Shown here piece after piece: positions 38,241 through 47,394 of a stretch of 64,000 nucleotides of DNA. A program made the position numbers and the translations under genes. The notes beneath the pieces were generated by a model. The model was not told where the DNA came from. It saw nothing but the letters and a program-made list of their open reading frames with translations, and ran no database searches. Numbering within the stretch: the first letter of the stretch is position 1; every line of letters starts with the position of its first letter. The DNA is from Rugamonas apoptosis. Its GTDB lineage: Bacteria; Pseudomonadota; Gammaproteobacteria; Burkholderiales; Burkholderiaceae_D. Location: positions 770,209-834,208 of the forward strand of contig NZ_JACEZU010000001.1 of the NCBI RefSeq assembly GCF_014042355.1, written 5' to 3'.

Positions 38241-38296
38241 GGGGACGTAACACGGTTTTGCCGTCAAGGAAAACCGTGTTACGTCCCCGTTTTTTT
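38241..38296 (+). terminator. yidC terminator, 19-bp stem
   Basis: GGGGACGTAACACGGTTTT (38241-38259) pairs with its exact reverse complement at 38270-38288; a T run follows to 38296. The stem is longer than usual and resembles the other long hairpins in this window. Confidence 0.8.
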
Positions 38297-38313
38297 CAAC
38301 GTGCAACGTGACT

Positions 38314-39693
38314 ATGAACCTCGACTCCTCCCCCATCGCCGCCATCGCCACCGCACCGGGCCGGGGCGGCATCGGCGTCGTGCGCGCCTCCGGTAAAAAC
38401 CTGCAAGCGCTGATCGCCGCGCTGTTCGGCGCCACCAAGCTGCAGCCGCGCCACGCCACCTACATCCCGTTCACGCAGGCCGATGGCGCCATCATCGACC
38501 AGGGCATCGCCATCTGGTTCAAGGGGCCCCATTCCTACACCGGGGAAGACGTGCTGGAACTGCAGGGCCACGGCGGCCCCATCGTGCTGCAATTGCTGCT
38601 GGCGCGGGTGCTGGAGGCGGGCGAGCAGATGGGATTGCGGCTGGCCGAACCGGGCGAATTCACGCGCCGCGCCTACCTCAACGACAAGCTGGACCTGGCC
38701 CAGGCCGAAGCCGTGGCCGATCTGATCGACGCTTCCACCGAGGCGGCCGCCAAGTCGGCTTCGCAGTCGCTGTCGGGCGCGTTCTCCAAGACCGTCAACG
38801 CGCTGGTGGAGCGCGTGACGGGCTTGCGCATGCTGGTAGAGGCCACCCTCGATTTTCCCGAGGAGGAGATCGACTTCCTGGAAAAATCCGACGCGCGCGG
38901 CCAGCTGGCCGGCATTATCGATGCGCTGGACCAGGTGTTTCGCCAGGCGGCGCAAGGCGCGCTGCTGCGTGAAGGACTCAACGTGGTGCTGGCGGGCCAG
39001 CCCAACGTGGGCAAGTCCTCGCTGCTGAATGCGCTGGCCGGGTCGGAGGTGGCCATCGTCACGCCCATCGCCGGCACCACGCGCGACAAGGTCAGCGAAA
39101 CCATCCAGATCGAAGGTATCCCGCTCAACATCATCGACACGGCCGGCATCCGCAGCACGGAGGAGGCGGTGGACCTGGTGGAGCGCATCGGCATCGAGCG
39201 CACCTGGACCGAAGTGGGCAAGGCCGACGTGATCCTGCACCTGCTGGACGCCGACCATGGTCCGACCCGCGCCGATGAAGCCATCGTGGCCGCCTTCCCG
39301 CCCGGCGTGCCGGTGCTGCGGGTGTGGAACAAGATCGACCTGTCCGGCCACAAGCCGGGCATCGACGCGCGCGACGACGCCACCCACGTCTACCTGTCGG
39401 CGCACGAGCACATCGGCATTGACTTGCTGCGGGCGGAACTGTTGCGCATCGCCGGCTGGCAGCAGACGGGCGAATCGCTCTACCTGGCGCGCGAGCGGCA
39501 TTTGATCGCGCTGAAGAACGCAGGCGCCCACCTGGCCCGCGCCGGCGAACATGCGGCGCAGGACGACCAGTCGCTGGACCTGTTCGCGGAGGAATTGCGG
39601 TTGGCCCAGGCGCAGCTGTCGAGCATCACGGGCGCGTTCTCGTCGGACGATTTGCTGGGGGTGATTTTCAGCCGCTTCTGCATTGGCAAATGA
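38314..39693 (+). CDS. mnmE: tRNA modification GTPase MnmE
   Basis: 459 residues from the ATG at 38314; a GTG at 38308 is also in frame. N-terminal folate-binding domain ([20 protein letters not shown]), helical domain, inserted G domain ([24 protein letters not shown]), and C-terminal FCIGK with the catalytic Cys. With MnmG it makes 5-carboxymethylaminomethyl-uridine in tRNA. Follows the yidC terminator and so probably has its own promoter. Confidence 0.96.
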   Translation: MNLDSSPIAAIATAPGRGGIGVVRASGKNLQALIAALFGATKLQPRHATYIPFTQADGAIIDQGIAIWFKGPHSYTGEDVLELQGHGGPIVLQLLLARVLEAGEQMGLRLAEPGEFTRRAYLNDKLDLAQAEAVADLIDASTEAAAKSASQSLSGAFSKTVNALVERVTGLRMLVEATLDFPEEEIDFLEKSDARGQLAGIIDALDQVFRQAAQGALLREGLNVVLAGQPNVGKSSLLNALAGSEVAIVTPIAGTTRDKVSETIQIEGIPLNIIDTAGIRSTEEAVDLVERIGIERTWTEVGKADVILHLLDADHGPTRADEAIVAAFPPGVPVLRVWNKIDLSGHKPGIDARDDATHVYLSAHEHIGIDLLRAELLRIAGWQQTGESLYLARERHLIALKNAGAHLARAGEHAAQDDQSLDLFAEELRLAQAQLSSITGAFSSDDLLGVIFSRFCIGK

Positions 39694-39738
39694 CCGGCTG
39701 GTTCCGGTCAGCCCCCAGTGCCACACACCTGTGAAAGG

Positions 39739-40905
39739 ATGCATTTCTTGAATCTGCGCCACTACGCATTTGCGCTCGCCGGTTTGCTTCCGCTGCATAC
39801 CTACGCGGCCGCCAACCCCGACCACGTACAGGCCATCATTGATGAGGCCGTCCGGCCCATGATGGCGGAATTTGATGTGCCGGGCATGGCCATCGCAGTC
39901 ACCGTCCACGGCAAATCGATGTTCTTCAACTATGGCCTGGCTTCCCGCGAAGACCAGACGCCGGTCGACGAACGCACGCTATTCGAGCTTGGCTCAGTCA
40001 GCAAGACTTTCACCGCGACGCTTGCCGCCCAAGCCATAGACCAAGGCAAGCTGTCGCTTGCCGATCATCCCGGCAAATTCCTTCCCGCACTGAAAGGTCA
40101 TGCCATCGACCGGGCGACCATGCTTCATCTGGGGACGTATAGCGCTGGCGGCTTGCCGCTGCAGCTGCCGGATGACGTGGCGGATGATGCGCAACTTGTC
40201 CGCTACTACCAGCATTGGAAGCCGGCCGCGGCGCCAGGCAAGCTGCGCGAATATTCGAATCCCAGCCTGGGCCTGTTCGGCCGTGTCACCGCGCTGGCGC
40301 TAAAGCAGGATTTTACCGATGTGATGCAAAACCGCTTGTTCCCGCAGCTCGGCTTGCACAGCACTTATATGCGCGTACCCGCGGCTGCCATGTCCCACTA
40401 CGCCTGGGGCTACAAGGTCAACCAGCCGGGGCGCGTCCACGAGGACGAAGTGCTTGCTCCTGAAACGTATGGCGTCAAATCCAATGCCGCCGACATGATT
40501 CGCTATGTGCAGCTCAATATCGATCCTGCCGTGCTTGACGCGCCTGTGCGGCGCGCGATCGAGGGCACGCATGTTGGCTACTTGAGGGCAGGTGAACTGG
40601 TGCAAGGATTGGGCTGGGAACAGTATTCCTGGCCAATTTCGCAGGAACGCCTTTTGTCCGGAAATTCGGAGAAGATGATCTGGGAAAGGAACCCGATGCA
40701 GCTGCTCGCCAAGCCGCAGCTTCCAGTCGGCCCCACACTGTTCAACAAGACCGGATCGACGTCGAATTTTGGCGCCTATGTCGCCTTTGTCCCCGCGCAG
40801 CGGATCGGCGTGGTGATCCTCGCGAACCGCAACTATCCGATTCCCGCGCGCGTCACAGCAGGTTACGCCATTCTTGAGCAGCTTGCGAAGCTGCACGGCG
40901 AATAG
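39739..40905 (+). CDS. Class C (AmpC-type) serine beta-lactamase
   Basis: 388 residues from the ATG at 39739; a TTG at 39748 is better spaced from GAAAGGA and also gives a signal peptide. The three active-site motifs have exact AmpC spacing: SVSK with nucleophile Ser86, YSN at 172-174 (86 residues later, as in Ser64/Tyr150), and KTG at 337-339 (251 after the serine, as Lys315). Secreted to the periplasm. No ampR lies next to it, so inducibility is not evident. It opens a stretch whose GC is visibly lower than the core. Confidence 0.92.
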   Translation: MHFLNLRHYAFALAGLLPLHTYAAANPDHVQAIIDEAVRPMMAEFDVPGMAIAVTVHGKSMFFNYGLASREDQTPVDERTLFELGSVSKTFTATLAAQAIDQGKLSLADHPGKFLPALKGHAIDRATMLHLGTYSAGGLPLQLPDDVADDAQLVRYYQHWKPAAAPGKLREYSNPSLGLFGRVTALALKQDFTDVMQNRLFPQLGLHSTYMRVPAAAMSHYAWGYKVNQPGRVHEDEVLAPETYGVKSNAADMIRYVQLNIDPAVLDAPVRRAIEGTHVGYLRAGELVQGLGWEQYSWPISQERLLSGNSEKMIWERNPMQLLAKPQLPVGPTLFNKTGSTSNFGAYVAFVPAQRIGVVILANRNYPIPARVTAGYAILEQLAKLHGE

Positions 40906-40963
40906 GGCAGCAAGGAACCCGGGTGGCTGCAACCGTCACATTTAACGTGAAGAACGATCTGGT

Positions 40964-41428
40964 ATGACGACGATCCAGGCAGCGAGATTTCCCCAGGAGC
41001 TAGAGGCGGTTTGCGCAATCTTCCGCGAGTACATTGCCAGCGCCAGTGTCAGTCTTGTGTTCCAGGATTATGAAGCCGAGTTCGCCGCACTGCCGGGAAA
41101 ATATGCCGCGCCTGAAGGCCAGCTGCTGCTGGCTTGGAAGGATGGCGAGGTCGTCGGTTGCGCGGCCTTGCGCCAGGTTGACGCGCAAACTTGCGAAATG
41201 AAGCGCGTGTATGTGCGCCCTGCGGCGCGCGGAGAAAACCTGGGGCGCCGCCTGGTGCAACGCATACTGGAAGCGGCCCGTGATGCCGGGTATTCCCGTC
41301 TGTGCCTGGATGTGCTCCCCGAGTTCATTGCGGCTCAGCGCCTTTATGCATCGCTGGGTTTTGTCGAAGCCGCACCAGTCGCGTTCAATCCGGTGCCGGG
41401 CACCAAGTTTCTAGCACTTGATCTGTAG
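40964..41428 (+). CDS. GNAT family N-acetyltransferase
   Basis: 154 residues. VYVRPAARGENLGRRLVQRILEAARDAGYSRLCLDVLPEF holds the acetyl-CoA-binding motif A (RPxxRGxxLGR), and FIAAQRLYASLGF is motif B. The substrate is not recognisable. It lies 58 bases after the beta-lactamase gene and may be read with it. Confidence 0.88.
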   Translation: MTTIQAARFPQELEAVCAIFREYIASASVSLVFQDYEAEFAALPGKYAAPEGQLLLAWKDGEVVGCAALRQVDAQTCEMKRVYVRPAARGENLGRRLVQRILEAARDAGYSRLCLDVLPEFIAAQRLYASLGFVEAAPVAFNPVPGTKFLALDL

Positions 41429-41475
41429 TCCGCTTTTCCTTGAAGAGGTGCCTGGCCGAGCAAGGTGATCGCGGT

Positions 41476-41495
41476 GGGGGGGGGTGTGCTATATT
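41476..41495 (+). promoter_or_regulatory. Poly-G run next to a possible -10 upstream of the cupin gene
   Basis: Nine consecutive G (41476-41484) followed by TATATT (41490-41495). A weak -35-like GTGATC at 41465-41470 would place the G run inside the spacer. Homopolymer length change could shift promoter spacing; this is a suggestion only. Confidence 0.25.
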
Positions 41496-41611
41496 GACAA
41501 CTAGCGCAGGGAATACTTGCGCCGCCGGCGTGAGTCCGCGCGACTCCTCGCTACCCTCGTCCATGCATACTTTTTATCCTCGGGCTTACACCCGGGCAAA
41601 AGGAGGGCACT

Positions 41612-42082
41612 ATGCACGTCAAACCTACGATCCTTGTGTTCGCGGTACTCGGTGCGTTTTGTGCGGGCACGTTCGCACCTTCGCTGCTGGGCATGATCAC
41701 TACCAGTGCTTACGCCGAGTCCGCGCCGCTGAGCGCCGACATCATCGATCTTGGTGCACTCAAGTTCAGCGATTTGCCCGGCACGTCGTTTCCGGAACTG
41801 CATGCCAAGCCGTTGGTGTCCACGGACAACGCCACGATCGCCATCCAGTCGGGCAATATTGCCAAGCACATGCACTTGAAGACCGATGAGATCCAGTACA
41901 TCATCGAGGGCAGTGGCACTGTGTGGTTGGGCAACGAACGCCGCGAGTTCAAGCCCGGGTCCTTCATCATCATCCCCAAGGGCACAGCGCACGCTGGCGT
42001 GGTCGTTGCAAATGGCCCGGTCAAGTCCATCGCGATCAAAATCCCGCCGCAGCCTAAGGACGACGTCGTCTTCCTGAACTGA
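41612..42082 (+). CDS. Secreted cupin-domain protein
   Basis: 156 residues with a signal peptide (cleavage near AYA-ESA). Single cupin barrel: motif 1-like HMHLKTDEIQYIIEGSGTVWLG and motif 2-like FKPGSFIIIPKGTAHAGV, giving His/Glu/His metal ligands. AAAAGGAGGG precedes the ATG. Enzymatic or binding role unknown; a periplasmic location is expected. Confidence 0.85.
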   Translation: MHVKPTILVFAVLGAFCAGTFAPSLLGMITTSAYAESAPLSADIIDLGALKFSDLPGTSFPELHAKPLVSTDNATIAIQSGNIAKHMHLKTDEIQYIIEGSGTVWLGNERREFKPGSFIIIPKGTAHAGVVVANGPVKSIAIKIPPQPKDDVVFLN

Positions 42083-42213
42083 GGCATCGTTCGCAAGGGC
42101 GGCGTGGCCGCCCTGTATTTCCCATCAACAGTTCACCTGTGCAGCGCTGCCGCATGAAGCCTTTGGGACCATTTTGCCGAAAAAATGCCTAGTGGAGAGT
42201 AAAAGCGCCTGCA

Positions 42214-43398
42214 TCAAACGAGCCCTGGTTCGTGCGGTGCGACACCGCTGAACACCTGCGCCAACTGGGCGCTGTTCAATCCGTACAGGCGCGCGAACAG
42301 GCCGCCCAGCAGGGCGCGGTATTCGTTCAGCACCGGGTAGTCGCGGTTCTGGAACAGGGTTCTGGCCGTGAGCGCGGTCTGTTCGCCGGCTACCCGGCCG
42401 CCGCGTACGCCGCCGCCCAACACCCAGTAAGCCGTGCCATGTCCATGGTCGGTGCCGCGATTGCCGTTTTCGCGGAAGGTGCGGCCGAATTCGCTGACCA
42501 CCACCACCACGGTCTGGCGCCAGTCCGTCCCCATCTCCTGTGCGAAGCCGGCCAGGCCGCGCCCCAGTTCATCCAGGCGGCTGGCGAGGTAGCCGGTCGC
42601 GCCGCCTTGTCCCACGTGGGTATCCCAGCCGCCCACATCGACGAAGCCGAGTGTGTATTTGTCCTTCATCAGCCTGGCGATGCGGCGCGCTTCCAGCTCG
42701 AAGCCTTTGGCGGAGATGGCGTTGCGGTTGGCGGCCTCCATCTCGCCGGCCATGTCGCGCATCACGTCCTCACGCACGGCGAAGCCTTCGTTCACATTGC
42801 GCGCCAGCGGCGTGCCGTCGTACATGGACGCGATGATGCGGGCCTGGCGCGCGTCGATGGCCGGCTTGGCGAGGTTGCGCAACGCCGCGTTGGGCACTTG
42901 TGCTGCGCCCTGCATGGCCAGCGGCAGCTGGTCAGTGAAGGCGATGGGATGGGCCCCTTGCAGCACGCCTGCCAGGCGGTTCAGGAAGCCCGAGCGGTAG
43001 TCGCGCTTGCCCGCCAACGGCTGGCCCAGCTCGATGCTGTCCTGGGTTTCGAAATGGCTGCGCGAGAGGTCGTCGATGCCGGCGAACGGGACGAAGGCGG
43101 CCTGGCCTGCCTGGAACAGCGGGTAGATGCTGTCGCGCAGGACCGGGTGCAGGCCCCAGTCGGCGTCGAGCGGCAGCGCCGTATTGAGTTCGGCGCCGGG
43201 ACGGGCGATGGCGATGTTGGGACGCGACTCGTAATAGAACTGGCTGGACACCGGCACCAGCAGGCTGGCGTCGTCGTAACCGCCGCGCAGGAAGACGAAC
43301 AGCAATCGCGTGCCCGCGCTGGGGGCGGCCCACAGGCGCGTGCTGGCGGCTGCCAGCGGCAGGGCGGCCAGATGGTACAGGGCGGTGCTGCGGTCCAT
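42214..43398 (-). CDS. DUF1501 family protein
   Basis: 394 residues. N-terminal secretory signal-like segment (ALYHLAALPLAAASTRLWAA), then TRLLFVFLRGGYDDASLLVP and VVVVSEFGRTFRENGNRGTDHGHG, the hallmark phrases of DUF1501, an alkaline-phosphatase/sulfatase-like fold. Its gene lies 10 bases downstream of the DUF1800 gene; the two families occur as a pair across many bacteria, with unknown extracytoplasmic function. Confidence 0.88.
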   Translation of the reverse strand: MDRSTALYHLAALPLAAASTRLWAAPSAGTRLLFVFLRGGYDDASLLVPVSSQFYYESRPNIAIARPGAELNTALPLDADWGLHPVLRDSIYPLFQAGQAAFVPFAGIDDLSRSHFETQDSIELGQPLAGKRDYRSGFLNRLAGVLQGAHPIAFTDQLPLAMQGAAQVPNAALRNLAKPAIDARQARIIASMYDGTPLARNVNEGFAVREDVMRDMAGEMEAANRNAISAKGFELEARRIARLMKDKYTLGFVDVGGWDTHVGQGGATGYLASRLDELGRGLAGFAQEMGTDWRQTVVVVVSEFGRTFRENGNRGTDHGHGTAYWVLGGGVRGGRVAGEQTALTARTLFQNRDYPVLNEYRALLGGLFARLYGLNSAQLAQVFSGVAPHEPGLV

Positions 43399-43408
43399 GG
43401 CGGGTCCT

Positions 43409-44914
43409 TCAGCGATACATCATATCCGGCGCGGACAGCAGGAAGCTGTTCCACTCCTGCGGCGAGGTGGCCTGCTCCAGCGCGCGCCGCGTGCCCGCCG
43501 CGAGGTGGGCTTCAATGGCCTGGTAATACAGCGCGTTGGCCAGTTGCGGAAACGCCGGCCGCTCCTGCGGTTGCGGGCCGTCCGTCTTGAACAGGCCCGC
43601 GTTGCCGGTGCCGATGGCGCGCGCGATCTCGAAGCGCACATTGAGCTGGCCAGGACTGTTCCAGGCGGCAGCCGTGAGCGGGTAGCCGTCCGGCGTCTGC
43701 TTGCCATACAGTGGTTGTCCCATGCGGTTCAGCCAGTTCAGCATGGGCGCGGCGTTGAGGATGGTCTTGTCGCCATACGCCAGGCGCACGGAGGAGACGA
43801 CGTAATGTACAGGATCCTTGAACTGGCGCCCCAGCGATGCGCGGAATTCGGGACTGTTGAACAGGATGCGCAGCACGGCGGCGATGTCGCCGTCGGTGGC
43901 CGTGAAGGTGGCGGCCATACGCTGCACCAGCGCGGGCGGCGGCGCGTCGCCCACCCAGAATGTGGCCAGCTTGCCGCTGATGAAGCGTGCCGTCGAGGGA
44001 TGGCGCGCCAGGCGGTCGAGCGCTTCGTCCACCTCGGCCAGGCCCCGGCCACGCACGGGCTGGCCGAGCAGCAGCTTGTCGCCGAAATCATGGCGCTCGG
44101 GATTGAACTCGAACAGGCCCTGGTGCCGGTACAGGCCCTGCCGCTCGCGCCGGACTTTGGGTTCCGTGGCGCCCAGGTTGACGCCAACGCCGGTGAGGAT
44201 ACGCGCCAGTTCCTGCACATCGCGCTGGCTGTAGCCGCCATTGACGCCCAGCGTGTGCAGCTCCATCAACTCGCGCGCGTAGTTCTCGTTAATGTGGCCG
44301 GCCGCGTTCTGCTCGTTATCCAGATAGCGCAGCATGGCCGGATGGTAGACGGTGGCGGCCAGCAGGTCGCGGAATTTGCCCAGTGCGCGCGGGCGGATGG
44401 CGCGGTCTTCGTAATCGCCCAGCATCAAGCGGAGGTTGTGCTTGTACTGGTGGACGTTGAAATGATTCATCCAGAACCACGTCATTTGCTCCTGTACCTG
44501 GTTGGGCGAGTACAGGTCGCGCAGCAAAGAGCGGATGGCGGCCTCGCGCGCGAGGTGGTTCAGTTGATCCTGGTAGGCTTGCCGGGCCGCTTTCCGCTCG
44601 TCGTCGCTGGCGGCCTTGTCCGCATCCTGGCGCCGCTGTTCGAGGTCGCGGTTGAGGTCTTCGAGCGCGTGCTGGCTGATCGCCATGGCCTCGATCTGGG
44701 CTTGCACGGCGGCCGGCAGGCGCGCTGGCGCGGGATGCAACTGGGCGTCGATCCATGCGGCCAGCCCCTGGGCGCGCACCACCTGCATGTCGGCGCCGTC
44801 CAGGCCCCAGCTCAGGCGGTTGAGCACGCGGGTATCGTCCGCGCCGCCGGCCGGGGGTGGGGGCACGGTGGCGCAGCCAGTCAGCACCAGTACGCACAGG
44901 CAGATTTTCTTCAT
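43409..44914 (-). CDS. DUF1800 family lipoprotein
   Basis: 501 residues from MKKICLCVLVLTGCATVPPP, with lipobox LTGC; an ATG at 44920 is two codons upstream. LNRLSWGLDGADMQVVRAQGLAAWID is the DUF1800 N-terminus, and FWMNHFNVHQYKHN, YARELMELHTLGVNGGYSQRDVQELARILTG and FISGKLATFWVGD are its core motifs. First gene of a two-gene operon with DUF1501. The family is uncharacterised; it probably acts in the periplasm or at the outer membrane. Confidence 0.88.
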   Translation of the reverse strand: MKKICLCVLVLTGCATVPPPPAGGADDTRVLNRLSWGLDGADMQVVRAQGLAAWIDAQLHPAPARLPAAVQAQIEAMAISQHALEDLNRDLEQRRQDADKAASDDERKAARQAYQDQLNHLAREAAIRSLLRDLYSPNQVQEQMTWFWMNHFNVHQYKHNLRLMLGDYEDRAIRPRALGKFRDLLAATVYHPAMLRYLDNEQNAAGHINENYARELMELHTLGVNGGYSQRDVQELARILTGVGVNLGATEPKVRRERQGLYRHQGLFEFNPERHDFGDKLLLGQPVRGRGLAEVDEALDRLARHPSTARFISGKLATFWVGDAPPPALVQRMAATFTATDGDIAAVLRILFNSPEFRASLGRQFKDPVHYVVSSVRLAYGDKTILNAAPMLNWLNRMGQPLYGKQTPDGYPLTAAAWNSPGQLNVRFEIARAIGTGNAGLFKTDGPQPQERPAFPQLANALYYQAIEAHLAAGTRRALEQATSPQEWNSFLLSAPDMMYR

Positions 44915-45161
44915 GCGCATACTCTACCGTGTCCACAGGGTCTTGTCGTGCCAGCTTGCAACGAATTGTTACTTTCCGGTACGACGAGACCGGCGACACT
45001 ATCGTTAGCTGCGCTGGTCTGGGGTGCTATTGATTTGCGTCAAACAAGTTGTTGAAGTACCTCTGTATAAGTTCTTCTGGTGTGCCGTTCCTGCCCAGGC
45101 TTGAAGGCGACTACTCCGGCTTGGCAGCCCTCGTCGTTTCCACCTACTGGAGTGATTACAC

Positions 45162-46496
45162 GTGAACATCGCCAGCCTCTTCCCCCCGCAGTTCCTTCGC
45201 TTCCGCTACCTTGCGGTATTGCTGCTGATGCCGTTGCTACTTGGTTCGCGCAGCGCCCACGCTTTACCCGTCTTTGCCCGTCAAACGGGACAGAACTGCG
45301 TGGCCTGCCACGCCGGTGGCCAGTTCCCGGAGTTGACCAGTTATGGCCGGCTGTTCAAGATGACGGGCTACACCATCGGTAGCCGGGCCATACCCTTGTC
45401 GGCCATGGGCGTGGCCAGCTATACCAAGAGCTCGTCGCCGACGGACGACGCGGCGTTCGCCAAGGATGCGAACACGCTGTTCCAGACCGGCAGCGTGTTC
45501 GTCGCCGGCAAGCTCACCGAAAACGTGGGGCTGTTCGCACAAGCGACTTATAACAACTACGACAACCAGAACCCGGACAGCGGAAAGTGGCAGGGCAAAT
45601 GGGGCGCGGACAACATCGAGTTACGTTATGCCGACCGTCTGATCGGCGCCAACCGTGACCTGATCTTCGGCCTGACGGTCAATAACAATCCATCGCTGGC
45701 CGATCCCTGGAATAGCGCGCCGGCGTGGATGCAGTACGTGCCGACGCAATTCGGCGTGACGGGCCCGGACGCCGCCCCCATCGTGTCCCAACTGGGCGCG
45801 CAGGCCGCCGGTATCGCCGCTTATGCGTTCTGGGACCAGACCGTTTACGCGGAACTGGCAGGCTATCAAACGGCCAACGGGAAATGGTCGTTCCTCAGCC
45901 AGGGCACCAAGAACGCTGATCAGGTCAAGCTGCAAGGCACCAATCCCTACCTGCGTCTCGCACTCAGCCACGATTGGGGACCGCACAGCGCCATGGTCGG
46001 GGTGATGGCGATGCATGCCAACATCTACCCGGACAATCTGGAGCCGTCCGGCCCCACCATCCATTATCGCGACCGGGGCATCGACGCCCAGTACCAATAC
46101 CTGCTCGATCCCCATGCCGCCACCGTGCAATTGAGCTACATCGCCGAATCCGTCGACAACGGCGACGTGGCCGGCATCGCCGCCAACCCCGGCAACCAGC
46201 TCAAGCAATTGAAAGTCAAAGGCAGCTATGTGTACCGGGCGCGCTATGGCGGCAGCCTGAGTTATTTCAGCACGACCGGCAGCTCCGATGCCACGCTATA
46301 TCCAGACGCCGCCAGCAATCCCGATACGCGCGGCTGGGTGCCCGAGCTATTCTGGACGCCGGTCCAATATGTGCGCCTGGGCGCGCAGTACTACAACTTC
46401 AAGCGCTTCCATGGCGCCACCACCAACTACGATGGCGCCGGGCGCAATCCGAGCGCTAACAACACCTTGTTCATTTACCTATGGGGAGCATACTGA
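45162..46496 (+). CDS. Outer-membrane beta-barrel protein with an N-terminal haem c motif
   Basis: 444 residues from a GTG at 45162 with GGAG about ten bases upstream. Signal peptide to about residue 31, then RQTGQNCVACHAGGQFPEL with one CXXCH motif. The rest is glycine/aromatic-rich, with alternating strands (GLFAQATYNNYD, LRYADRLIGANRDLIFGLTVN, LRLALSHDWGPHSAMVGVMAMHA, LRLGAQYYNFKRFHG) and looks like a porin-type barrel. Overlaps by one base the dihaem cytochrome gene, so they probably form one electron-carrying unit at the cell surface. Confidence 0.8.
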   Translation: MNIASLFPPQFLRFRYLAVLLLMPLLLGSRSAHALPVFARQTGQNCVACHAGGQFPELTSYGRLFKMTGYTIGSRAIPLSAMGVASYTKSSSPTDDAAFAKDANTLFQTGSVFVAGKLTENVGLFAQATYNNYDNQNPDSGKWQGKWGADNIELRYADRLIGANRDLIFGLTVNNNPSLADPWNSAPAWMQYVPTQFGVTGPDAAPIVSQLGAQAAGIAAYAFWDQTVYAELAGYQTANGKWSFLSQGTKNADQVKLQGTNPYLRLALSHDWGPHSAMVGVMAMHANIYPDNLEPSGPTIHYRDRGIDAQYQYLLDPHAATVQLSYIAESVDNGDVAGIAANPGNQLKQLKVKGSYVYRARYGGSLSYFSTTGSSDATLYPDAASNPDTRGWVPELFWTPVQYVRLGAQYYNFKRFHGATTNYDGAGRNPSANNTLFIYLWGAY

Positions 46497-47155
46497 TGAC
46501 TGCCTGCGCATCCTCGCGCCCGGCCACGGGCGTCGCACTGGCTTTGCTGTTGGCCGCCAGCCTGGCCGCTTGCTCCTCCGTGGAGCGCTCACGTTCCCTG
46601 AGCGATGAACGGGTGCCGGCCCGGACCATCGCTACCCAGGTTTGCTCGAATTGCCATGGTATGCGGGGCGTTTCGACCTCACCCAATTTCCCCCACCTGG
46701 CGGCGCAGCCACCGGCCTATCTGGAAGCGCAGTTAAGGGCGTTCAGGGGCCATGGGCGTTCCGATCCCGCCGGCTTCGAATACATGTGGGGGATCAGCTC
46801 CAGGCTGACCGACCAGCAGATCGCGGACCTGAGCACTTACTACGCCCAACAACCGGCGCCCGGTGGGCGTTCCGGCAACGCCACGCTGGAACAGCGGGGG
46901 CGGGCGATTTTCGCCAACGGCAATAACGGCGTGCCTGCCTGCGCGTCGTGCCACGGCGCGCACGGCGAAGGCATGGGCACCTTCCCGCGCCTGGCCGGCC
47001 AGCACGCCGACTACGTATCGAAACAGTTGGCGGTATTCCAGCGCACGGATCAGCGCCCGGAAGGCGCCGTCATGAAAACGGTTGCCCATGCGCTGAGCCA
47101 GGACGACATTGATTGCCTGTCCTTGTACGTCGCGTCCATCAAGCCTGGTGGGTAG
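46496..47155 (+). CDS. Dihaem c-type cytochrome lipoprotein (cytochrome c4-like)
   Basis: 219 residues. Lipobox LAAC in ALALLLAASLAACSS; two haem sites, CSNCHGMRG and CASCHGAHGEGMG, with Met ligands likely in EYMWGISS and AVMKTV. Two c4-type domains (~45-125 and 130-215). The ATG overlaps the preceding TGA and has GGGGAG upstream. Expected to pass electrons between inner-membrane carriers and the haem-barrel partner. Confidence 0.88.
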   Translation: MTACASSRPATGVALALLLAASLAACSSVERSRSLSDERVPARTIATQVCSNCHGMRGVSTSPNFPHLAAQPPAYLEAQLRAFRGHGRSDPAGFEYMWGISSRLTDQQIADLSTYYAQQPAPGGRSGNATLEQRGRAIFANGNNGVPACASCHGAHGEGMGTFPRLAGQHADYVSKQLAVFQRTDQRPEGAVMKTVAHALSQDDIDCLSLYVASIKPGG

Positions 47156-47394
47156 CGGAGGGCCGGAGGGGGGGCGGCGTCGCCCTGAACTTGTGTCGCC
47201 CCCGTCGCCCCCCATGTTGCAATACGTTGTTTCTTGGCTTTTTTGATACCCGAAACTCCAACACTTCTGACTTTGTAGTAACCTCATCACCATGGGGTGT
47301 ATCTGGATGGAAATGAAAGTGGGCTGACCGTAATGATCCCATCGACCGGGCGGGTTGGCCTTCATATGCGGGTTGCTGGACTGGGGTAGCAGGA

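Noticed and set aside
39718..42082. Mobile element carrying the beta-lactamase
   Set aside because: No transposase, inverted repeats or integron-type sites found; the gene is more likely chromosomal.
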